Below, piece after piece: positions 57,406-64,000 of a stretch of 64,000 bases of DNA. The stretch lies in contig NZ_JBIZWA010000001.1 in NCBI RefSeq assembly GCF_044769865.1, forward strand, positions 1,240,001-1,304,000, written 5' to 3'. Origin of the DNA: Homoserinimonas sp044769865. Its GTDB lineage: Bacteria > Actinomycetota > Actinomycetes > Actinomycetales > Microbacteriaceae. Position 1 is the first letter of the stretch. Each line of letters starts with the position of its first letter. Made by a program: the position numbers and the translations under genes. The notes under the pieces are model-generated. The model was not told the DNA's origin. It saw only the letters and a program-made list of their open reading frames with translations, and ran no database searches.

Positions 57406-57899
57406 CTAGTGGTCGCCCCCGGGCGGGCCGATCGCGAGTGCCGCGAAGAACACCGCAACGACGGCGACGATGAAGACCACGACAAGCAGGATCGGGCGCG
57501 CCAGGAACCAGCGCAGTAGCCGGTCGATCCAGCCCTTGTCGCGTGGGTCATCCGTCGCCTCGGTGCGCCAGTCACCCTCGAGTCGCCCGCGGCGATCCAT
57601 CGCGATGTCGAACGGGATGGTCGCGTAGGGAACGACCGCGGTGACGACGCCGAGCGCGATGAGGGGGATGCTCCAGCGCTGGTTGAAGCCGACGATGATG
57701 ACGGTCGCGGCGTAGGTGATGAACACGAAGCCGTGGATGGTGCCGCCGATGCGCACCGCGAGGTCGCCGGTTGCTCCCATCGTGAAGACGTATTTCATGA
57801 GGAGACCCGCGATGAGCATGGTCCAGGTGATCGCCTCGGCGATCGCGACGACGCGGAAGAAGCTCCGCGGCGTCACCCGCGTGGTCGTGCTCGTGGCGC

Positions 57900-57903
<4 letters not shown>
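57406..57903 (-). CDS. DUF3817 integral membrane protein
   Basis: 165 residues with about four spans: SFFRVVAIAEAITWTMLIAGLLMKY, GTIHGFVFITYAATVIIVG, IPLIALGVVTAVVPYATIPFDIAM and a last span LLVVVFIVAVVAVFFAALAIG. The motif GTIHGFVF is typical of DUF3817, a small actinobacterial membrane family of unknown function, often next to pur genes. It overlaps purQ by 4 bp. Confidence 0.88.
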
Positions 57904-58603
<700 letters not shown>

Positions 58604-58604
<1 letters not shown>

Positions 58605-58873
58605 CAGTGGGTCTCTCCTGCTGCCGTGGACTCGGGGACGATGATGTTGACAACATCTTCGATGACGGAGTTCGAGAACATCTCCTCCGCGAGCTGTCGC
58701 ACCTCGGCGACGACCGCATCGGTGACCTCATCGACCGTGATCTCGAAGCGCTTGCCGATGCGGACATCCGTGAAGTGCTGCTTGCCGAGCCGGTGCAGGG
58801 CGCCAGCAACGGCCTTGCCCTGGGGGTCGAGCAGTTCGGCCTTTGGCATGACCTCGACGACGATTGTGGGCAC
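58604..58873 (-). CDS. purS: Phosphoribosylformylglycinamidine synthase subunit PurS
   Basis: 89-residue PurS, the small bridging subunit between PurL and PurQ. Typical beginning PTIVVEVMPKAELLDPQGKAV, then FTDVRIGKRFEI and the C-terminal NSVIEDVVNIIVPE. GTG start with GGAG upstream. It begins 57 bp after the tail-collar operon on the same strand; no clear terminator separates them. Confidence 0.95.
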
Positions 58874-58930
58874 GGTGACTCCAAGGGGATCGCGCGGATG
58901 TGTGCTCCCAGTCTACCGGGACGCACCGCC

Positions 58931-59461
58931 TCAGGGTCGCGGGGGGAAGACCCCTTGGAGCGCGATGCAGTAGTGCAGTGTGAGGTAGGGCGGGAGGTTG
59001 TTGTGTGGCAGGCTGCCCCCCGCGGTTGTGAGCCCTCCCGGGATGCTGGTCGTACTCGCGGTGCCTAGGCCGTACGACGGTTCCGTGACTCGACCCGCTC
59101 GGGGAGACGCCCACGCTGCGGAGGCGGGCGTGTTGGTGTCACCAAGGTCATTGAGGGCCCGAGCCGAATGTCTGTGCGGCGGGAGTTCACTCTCGAGCAG
59201 CGTCACCGTGGCCTGCCCACCCGTGTCACCTAACCAGCGGTTTGAGAGTCCCGGTCCCTGCCCTGCCTGCAGTGGCATGCGGCCCTGCAGGTCAGGCAGT
59301 GCGAAGGTCGACTTGCCGTCGCCGCCGTAGGTCGTGCCGAGCAGGGAGAAGAGCGCCGTGTTCTGGGAGATCGGGAGAAGTTGGCCGTTGCAGAACGCCC
59401 AGCCCTTGGGGGCGAAGTTGAAGGGGAAGATGCGGATCTCCGCGACGAATGGGTCGGCCAC
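58931..59461 (-). CDS. Phage tail-collar domain protein (first)
   Basis: 176 residues. Collar domain at the N-terminus (VAEIRIFPFNFAPKGWAFCNGQLLPISQNTALFSLLGTTYGGDGKSTFALPDLQGRMPL), a variable Gly/Ser/Thr-rich middle and a conserved end (HNNLPPYLTLHYCIALQGVFP). This is the microcystin-dependent-protein (MdpB) type, resembling short tail-fibre tips. Last gene of an operon with two more such genes. Confidence 0.9.
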   Translation of the reverse strand: MADPFVAEIRIFPFNFAPKGWAFCNGQLLPISQNTALFSLLGTTYGGDGKSTFALPDLQGRMPLQAGQGPGLSNRWLGDTGGQATVTLLESELPPHRHSARALNDLGDTNTPASAAWASPRAGRVTEPSYGLGTASTTSIPGGLTTAGGSLPHNNLPPYLTLHYCIALQGVFPPRP

Positions 59462-59505
59462 GGGGCTCCTTTCGGCTGGATGGGGTGAGACGGGTGAGTC
59501 GCGGC

Positions 59506-60000
59506 CTAGTAGGCGGAGGGGAAGATGCCCTGGAGCGCGATGATGAAGGTGAGCGCGAGAAAGGGCGAGCGGTTGTTGTGTGGCTGGGATCCACCCGTGT
59601 TCTCGACGGACGCGGGGTGCATGGTCGTGGTGCGCGACGGCGCATAGGCTGGCTTGCCAGGCGTTGCGAGCCGGTTGTTGCCGGGGGTGGTGAGGGTCGC
59701 CTGCGCCGCGAGGGTGACGTCGTGGCTGTGCTGGGGCATCTCGGCGATCGAGAGCGTGTGGACCGAGTCACCCGCACGCTCGCCCAGCGTGTGCCCGTCG
59801 CCGACTCCGAGCGGATGCCGCCCCCGCAGGTCGGGGAGGGCGAAGTTCGTCTGCCCGTTTCCGCCGTAGGTGGTGCCGAGCAGGGAGAAGAGCGCCTGGT
59901 TCTGGTTGATGGGCAGCAACTGCCCGTTGCAGAAGGCCCACCCGTTGGGCGGGAAGTTGAACGATGCCAAGCGGATCTCGGCGAGGAATGGTTCTGCCAT
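59506..60000 (-). CDS. Phage tail-collar domain protein (second)
   Basis: 164 residues with the same layout: LAEIRLASFNFPPNGWAFCNGQLLPINQNQALFSLLGTTYGGNGQTNFALPDLRGRHPLG, a His-containing middle (EMPQHSHDVTL) and HNNRSPFLALTFIIALQGIFP at the end. Similar in ends to its neighbours but different in the centre, as expected for paralogues with distinct tip specificity. Confidence 0.9.
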   Translation of the reverse strand: MAEPFLAEIRLASFNFPPNGWAFCNGQLLPINQNQALFSLLGTTYGGNGQTNFALPDLRGRHPLGVGDGHTLGERAGDSVHTLSIAEMPQHSHDVTLAAQATLTTPGNNRLATPGKPAYAPSRTTTMHPASVENTGGSQPHNNRSPFLALTFIIALQGIFPSAY

Positions 60001-60013
60001 GGGTGCCTCGATT

Positions 60014-60526
60014 TCAGGTTTGGCTCGGGAAGATGCCGAAGAGGCTGATGATGAAGTTCAGCGCCAAGAACGGGGGCATGTTCTCGTGCGGCTGGGAGCC
60101 GCCCGTCGGCGCGACCGTGTCTGGGTGCAGTCCGGTGCCCGGCGCGTCGCTGCCGTACGGGAGGTCGCCGTAGGGTGCCCATACTCCGTTGGTGGGCTTG
60201 GCGGATGTCGCGGCATCCGTCGACGCGAACGGCGCATGCGAGTGGGAGGGGATCTGCTGCACTGTCAGGTGCTCGAACTCGGTGCCCCCGCTCTCCGCCA
60301 GAATGTAGCTAGGGTGCTGACCCGTGCCGTGGTGAAGGGGGCTGCGTCCGCGCAGATCGGGTAGCGAAAACCCGGTCTCCCCGTCACCGCCATAGGTGGT
60401 GCCGATCAGCTGGAAGAGGGTCTCGTTCTCCGCGATTGAGAGCGTCTGTCCGGCGCAGAACTCCCAGCCCGCGGGGGCGAAATTCCCCGCGAAGATGCGG
60501 ATCTCGCCTACATAGGGTTGCGCCAC
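60014..60526 (-). CDS. Phage tail-collar domain protein (third)
   Basis: 170 residues: VGEIRIFAGNFAPAGWEFCAGQTLSIAENETLFQLIGTTYGGDGETGFSLPDLRGRSPLH, a middle with QQIPSHSHAPF and the end HENMPPFLALNFIISLFGIFP. It directly follows the small gene at 60527 with no gap. Divergence in the central part is again the main difference from the other two. Confidence 0.9.
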   Translation of the reverse strand: MAQPYVGEIRIFAGNFAPAGWEFCAGQTLSIAENETLFQLIGTTYGGDGETGFSLPDLRGRSPLHHGTGQHPSYILAESGGTEFEHLTVQQIPSHSHAPFASTDAATSAKPTNGVWAPYGDLPYGSDAPGTGLHPDTVAPTGGSQPHENMPPFLALNFIISLFGIFPSQT

Positions 60527-60829
60527 TCAGTACTCCTCGGTCGGTGGGGCGGGCTGGGTGAAGACCGCCTGAAGCTGAATGTGGCCCTCGCCCGAGGCCA
60601 CTGGGACAATGAAGACCGGTTCCCCATCGAGGTCGCCCCCCGTGAGCAGGTAGGTGCCCTGGGCAGTGATCTGTGTGGAGATGAAGCTGAGCGTGAAGGA
60701 GACGTAGCCGCCTGAGACGAGCAGCTCGCTACATCCGGTGAGTTCGAGCTCCGCTGTCTCTGTGCTTCCTGCGGCCACCGCCGTGTAGCGGGTGCCCTCG
60801 CGCCCCGCGAAGTTGCCGTGCCCGATCAT
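60527..60829 (-). CDS. Small beta-rich protein of the tail-collar operon
   Basis: 100 residues with alternating hydrophobic stretches that suggest beta structure (ELLVSGGYVSFTLSFIS, GTYLLTGGDLDGEPVFIVPVAS) and no signal peptide. No family recognised. Its start overlaps the GNAT gene stop by 4 bp and its stop touches the third collar gene, so it is part of one operon and may be a structural partner. Confidence 0.65.
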   Translation of the reverse strand: MIGHGNFAGREGTRYTAVAAGSTETAELELTGCSELLVSGGYVSFTLSFISTQITAQGTYLLTGGDLDGEPVFIVPVASGEGHIQLQAVFTQPAPPTEEY

Positions 60830-61323
60830 GTCGCGAACACCGCTCTGGGCGCGCGCACAAGTTCAATGTGAGTCGAGGATTCGGCGCCTGCGACGAAGCC
60901 GAGACCGGAGTACCAGTTCAGTAGGGCGCCATCGTTCGCCCACGCCCGCACACGCAGCGGGACTCCAAGATGGTCGCTGCGCTCGCTGATCAGCTGGATC
61001 GCGGCGGTTCCGATGCCCTCTCCGCGCCGGGGTGGCACAACGGCGATGTCAACGACAGTGATCGCTTCCGCAGCGGTGGAAAGCAGAGCACGACCGACGG
61101 GGTGGCCCGCGCTGCGAAGGACGTGGTCGCTCGCGGTGGGGTGAGCAGCGAGGTAGTGGCGACGCTGTGCCGAGACTTGGAGGGCGAGCACCCGCTCACG
61201 CAGTTCGGGTTCGAGTGCCGCGAAGTTGTCGGCTCGGGATGCGGCGATCACGCCGTTGATGAAGGCGTCGTCTTCGGGTGTGGCGGGCGTGAGGGTGACC
61301 GGTGAGGCGAACACGGCCGTCAC
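60826..61323 (-). CDS. GNAT-family N-acetyltransferase
   Basis: 165 residues with the acetyl-CoA-binding region VVDIAVVPPRRGEGIGTAAIQLISE (motif A, R/Q-x-x-G-x-G/A variant) and motif B LLNWYSGLGFV. GNAT genes are common in tail-collar operons of this type; the acceptor is unknown. Overlaps genes on both sides by 4 bp. Confidence 0.87.
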   Translation of the reverse strand: MTAVFASPVTLTPATPEDDAFINGVIAASRADNFAALEPELRERVLALQVSAQRRHYLAAHPTASDHVLRSAGHPVGRALLSTAAEAITVVDIAVVPPRRGEGIGTAAIQLISERSDHLGVPLRVRAWANDGALLNWYSGLGFVAGAESSTHIELVRAPRAVFAT

Positions 61324-61739
61324 ACTGACTGGTCCACGAGACCTTGGAGACGTCGCTCCCTTTCGGCCCCAATGGCGGATAGGAAGAGCGTCGCGGGTTC
61401 GGCGCCGTCGCGGGAGACCTGGTAGATGCCGTCGGTGACGGCTTTGCCAGTCTCTGTGAAGATCAGGTTGAAGCGCTGCTCGTCGCTGCTGCCGGCGCCG
61501 GGCAGGTCATCGATCCGCTCTAGCACGAGCGTATGGAGGGAATCGCCTGATCGTGCAGTGAAAGCCAGGCCGAGGTGCGGGGCGAAACGCGATCGGGCGA
61601 GCTTCACGAGCGTGGGGGTCGCTGCTGGGGTGCCAAGCGGAACGGTCCACGGAGACGTCGCCGCGGCGACACCGAGTGCCGCCATGCCCGCGACGCCGAC
61701 GGCGCTGGCCACGACGGCGCGACGAGTGAGTTGCGCCAC
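61320..61739 (-). CDS. Secreted or membrane-anchored DUF6916-like protein
   Basis: 139 residues. The N-terminal RRAVVASAVGVAGMAALGVAAATSP is a signal or Tat-like sequence (twin Arg). The mature part (FAPHLGLAFTARSGDSLHTLVLERIDDLPG ... QRFNLIFTETGKAVTDGIYQVSRDG) resembles a small beta domain often met beside tail-collar genes. The GTG at 61739 is chosen since the longer frame upstream is rich in Arg and unlike a protein start. First gene of the collar operon, divergent from the large secreted protein. Confidence 0.7.
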   Translation of the reverse strand: MAQLTRRAVVASAVGVAGMAALGVAAATSPWTVPLGTPAATPTLVKLARSRFAPHLGLAFTARSGDSLHTLVLERIDDLPGAGSSDEQRFNLIFTETGKAVTDGIYQVSRDGAEPATLFLSAIGAERERRLQGLVDQSV

Positions 61740-61880
61740 GATTCGACCCCCAGGAGTGTGTTGTAGAAGGCTCAATATACTGCAATACTTCTCGGGTGGC
61801 GAGGCCCGCTCGCCGCTTGAACTGGTACGTGGCCCGAACTCGAGTGCGGCGACACGTCGGCATGCTCTTGGGGGGCTCAC

Positions 61881-64000
61881 ATGCGTGCATTCGCGCGGCG
61901 GATGACAGCGGCCGGAGTCGCCTTCGCGCTTGTGGCCTTCGGTGTCATCTCGACGCCCCCCGCGGCTAGTGCGACGTCCCTCCTTCAAGTGACCTCGATC
62001 GCTGACAGCGACGTGAACGGTGCTTGCGTGTCTCCCGAAGTTGTCGAAACCGCGGCGCCCGTCACGCTGCGCAACGCCCTCTGCGTCGCCAACAACATCG
62101 GCGGGTCCGTGACGATCGCGGTGCCCGCGGGTGTCATCGAGCTCACCCTCGGCGCGCTCAAGGTGGGAACCAAGTCCGGAGCCGACATCACCATCACCGG
62201 CGCTGGCCCGTCAACCGTCATCGACGGCAACGGCGCGCAGGCGCTGATGCTCGACCCTGCCATGGTCGGCGGCGTCGCGGTCACCCTCGAAAGCCTCACG
62301 GTACGCGGCGGCAGTGACAGCGAGTACGGCGGTGGGGCGGTCATCGGCGGATCCGGCTACGGCACAACAGCGGACAGCCTGCTCGTGCGCAGTGTGACCT
62401 TCACTGGCAACACATCCAATGCCACAGGCACGGCCACCTACACGGTGGGCGGGGCCATCCAGTTCATCGGCGGCAGCCTCACGATTGAGGATTCGCGCTT
62501 CGAGGGCAACAGCTCCGGCTCAGCGGGTGGTGGCGCGGTTGCCTACCAGGCGACCGGTGCCACGGCCAATGAAGCGCTCAGCGTCACCAACAGCATCTTC
62601 CGCAACAACGAGACGGGGGCCGCCTCCGTGCAGAACGGCGGGTCCGCCCTCCTCATTGACGACGTCTCGCAGGGCGATGCCGCGTTGCGCATCCACGACA
62701 GTCTCTTCGAGGGCAATCGCTCGGCCGGGCCCGGCGCCGTCTGGGTTCGCGGAGGCGCCATCGAGGTGCTGCGCTCGACCTTCCTCGACAACACGGGTAC
62801 AGGGGCAGCATCCGCCATCCACGCCGGCGCTGACGTAGCCCTGACCCTGCATGACAGTCGGTTCGTTGGCAACACCGGCACCTCCACCGTCACCGCGAAC
62901 GCTGCCTCCGACGCCTCCGACAACTGGTGGGGCTGCCCCACAGGGCCGAATACGGCAGGATGCGCCGTGGTCGACGCCCGAGCCGGGGTCTCGAGCCCGT
63001 GGCTCACGCTCACAGCGGAAGTTGAGCCAGACGACATTCCGTTCGGCGGCACGAGCGCCGCCATCACGGCGGGGCTGCTCGTCAATTCGGATGGCGAGAC
63101 AATCGCCCCAGAGCGACTCACCGCCTTCGCCGGGCTGCCCGTGGCCTGGGGGGCGGCACAGCCAGCACCCGCCACGCTGAGCGACGCCACCGTCGTACTG
63201 GCGGCCGGTGGGGCATCCGCCACCTTCGTCGCCAACGGTGCGAGGGGTGCTGGTTCCGTGAGGCTTCAGCTTGACCACGGCTCGATCACGATCCCGGTCG
63301 GCATGCTCTACCCGCCCAGTTTCACGAGCGAGCAGACCGCCGAGTTCACGGTGGGCACCGCGGGCAGCTTCACGGTCACCACCGACGCCTATCGCGCCGC
63401 GATCGTGACGGTCGACTCCGGCCTGCCGACCGGCCTCAGCCTGACTGCGGCGGCGGATGGCGCGGCAGAGATCCTGGGCACCCCTGCGGATGGCGAAGGC
63501 GGCACGCACCAGGTCGAACTGACGGCAGACAATTCGGTCGGCACGGCGGCGCAGCAGACCCTCGAGATCACGGTGCTTGAGGCGCCCGAGTTCACAAGCG
63601 ACGCGACAATCGATACAACCCTCGGGGCGGCGATCAGTCATACCGTGACGACGGACGGTCACCCCGACGCCTCATTCACCGCGACGGGTCTGCCCGCCGG
63701 CGTCGAGTTCGCCGACAACGGCGATGGCACTGCCACGGTGAGCGGCCAGGTTGCGGGCGCTGGCCGCGGCGGCCTCTACGCCATTGTCGTCACTGCAGAG
63801 AATGGTGTGGGCGCCCAGATTGCGCAGACCATCGCGCTGACCGTGCGCGAGGCTCCCTCCATCGTCACGGCGCCGCTCGACCAGAAGGTCACGGCCGGGG
63901 CGACCGCGAGTTACACCGTCGAGGCACTTGGCTATCCCGCGCCCGACGTGGAATGGCACCGCTCGACCGACGGTGGTGCGACCTTCACCCTGATTCCGGA
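61881..64000 (+). CDS. Large secreted protein with beta-helix and Ig-like repeats (3' end outside window)
   Basis: Open from 61881 to the end of the window, at least 706 residues. A signal peptide (RRMTAAGVAFALVAFGVISTPPAASA) follows the ATG, with GGGGGG upstream. Residues ~40-360 look like a right-handed parallel beta-helix with repeated SVTFTGNTSN-, SRFEGNSSG-, SIFRNNETG-, SLFEGNRSA- and SRFVGNTGT-type turns, ending in DNWWGCPTGPNTAGC. Then come Ig-like (PIG-type) repeats with motifs such as GLPTGLSL and GLPAGVEF. Probably a cell-surface or matrix adhesin; any wall anchor would lie outside the window. Confidence 0.88.
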   Translation, partial: MRAFARRMTAAGVAFALVAFGVISTPPAASATSLLQVTSIADSDVNGACVSPEVVETAAPVTLRNALCVANNIGGSVTIAVPAGVIELTLGALKVGTKSGADITITGAGPSTVIDGNGAQALMLDPAMVGGVAVTLESLTVRGGSDSEYGGGAVIGGSGYGTTADSLLVRSVTFTGNTSNATGTATYTVGGAIQFIGGSLTIEDSRFEGNSSGSAGGGAVAYQATGATANEALSVTNSIFRNNETGAASVQNGGSALLIDDVSQGDAALRIHDSLFEGNRSAGPGAVWVRGGAIEVLRSTFLDNTGTGAASAIHAGADVALTLHDSRFVGNTGTSTVTANAASDASDNWWGCPTGPNTAGCAVVDARAGVSSPWLTLTAEVEPDDIPFGGTSAAITAGLLVNSDGETIAPERLTAFAGLPVAWGAAQPAPATLSDATVVLAAGGASATFVANGARGAGSVRLQLDHGSITIPVGMLYPPSFTSEQTAEFTVGTAGSFTVTTDAYRAAIVTVDSGLPTGLSLTAAADGAAEILGTPADGEGGTHQVELTADNSVGTAAQQTLEITVLEAPEFTSDATIDTTLGAAISHTVTTDGHPDASFTATGLPAGVEFADNGDGTATVSGQVAGAGRGGLYAIVVTAENGVGAQIAQTIALTVREAPSIVTAPLDQKVTAGATASYTVEALGYPAPDVEWHRSTDGGATFTLIP

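Noticed and set aside
58931..61739. A prophage or tailocin
   Set aside because: Only collar-domain proteins are present; tube, sheath, baseplate, capsid, portal, terminase, lysis and integrase genes are absent from the visible region.

Overview
The window looks like a chromosomal segment of a high-GC actinobacterium, most likely a member of the Microbacteriaceae. Evidence for this: codons almost always end in G or C; genes are tightly packed with many ATGA, GTGA and TGATG overlaps and frequent GTG starts; regulators and carriers are of actinobacterial type (IclR, GntR, MHS); the PurS/PurQ/PurL form of FGAM synthase is used; and a DUF3817 protein is present. No rRNA, tRNA, IS element, prophage core or CRISPR was seen. 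No gene-free stretch exceeds about 300 bases.

About three quarters of the window (1-47.8 kb) is a mosaic of catabolic modules for aromatic or other cyclic acids. Module I (1-20.4 kb) has a benzoylformate-decarboxylase-like enzyme (5' end outside the window), an Fbp-type ABC importer, an MFS carrier, an IclR regulator, a 3-hydroxybenzoate-6-hydroxylase-like flavoprotein and, divergent from it, a ten-gene operon. That operon holds two family III CoA-transferases, a CitE-like lyase, a cyclase-family hydrolase, two MmgE/PrpD proteins, an acyl-CoA dehydrogenase, an HMG-CoA-lyase-like enzyme, an enoyl-CoA hydratase and a benzaldehyde-dehydrogenase-like ALDH. The gene content fits CoA activation, side-chain hydration and cleavage, then 2-oxo-acid decarboxylation and aldehyde oxidation. 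I do not recognise this combination as a described pathway. Module II (20.5-25.9 kb) is the shared meta-cleavage lower pathway mhpD-mhpE-mhpF with an IclR and a GntR regulator and a MetAP-like gene. Module III (26.1-31.2 kb) has an MHS carrier divergent from a TfdB-like phenol hydroxylase, a C-C hydrolase and an MhpB-type extradiol dioxygenase. Module IV (31.3-38.6 kb) has a GntR regulator, a TctBAC importer, two SDRs and a second hydrolase/MhpB pair that shares 1,308 identical bases with the first. Module V (38.8-47.8 kb) resembles hsaABCD: flavin-dependent oxygenase, a flavin reductase fused to an IclR-like sensor, a type I extradiol dioxygenase and C-C hydrolases, plus an IclR regulator, an orphan solute-binding lipoprotein and an MBL hydrolase. 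The three extradiol dioxygenases presumably all feed the single mhpDEF set.

From 47.9 kb onward the content is mostly housekeeping: chorismate mutase, purL, an ArsR/SRPBCC pair, two tandem MscS channels, an SPFH/zinc-ribbon/small-membrane-protein set, DUF3817, purQ and purS. These are followed by an operon of three phage-tail-collar proteins with a GNAT acetyltransferase and a secreted protein, and by the start of a large secreted beta-helix/Ig-like protein that runs off the window.

Regulatory DNA is unusually legible. An ATTCT-N7-AGAAT motif lies in front of both the first iclR and the operons next to it. A CTGGCATGCCAG-type palindrome lies before gntR and twice between the MHS carrier and the phenol hydroxylase. 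Other dyads precede other regulators. Four intergenic arrays of a 21-bp repeat, arranged as opposed units, separate modules.
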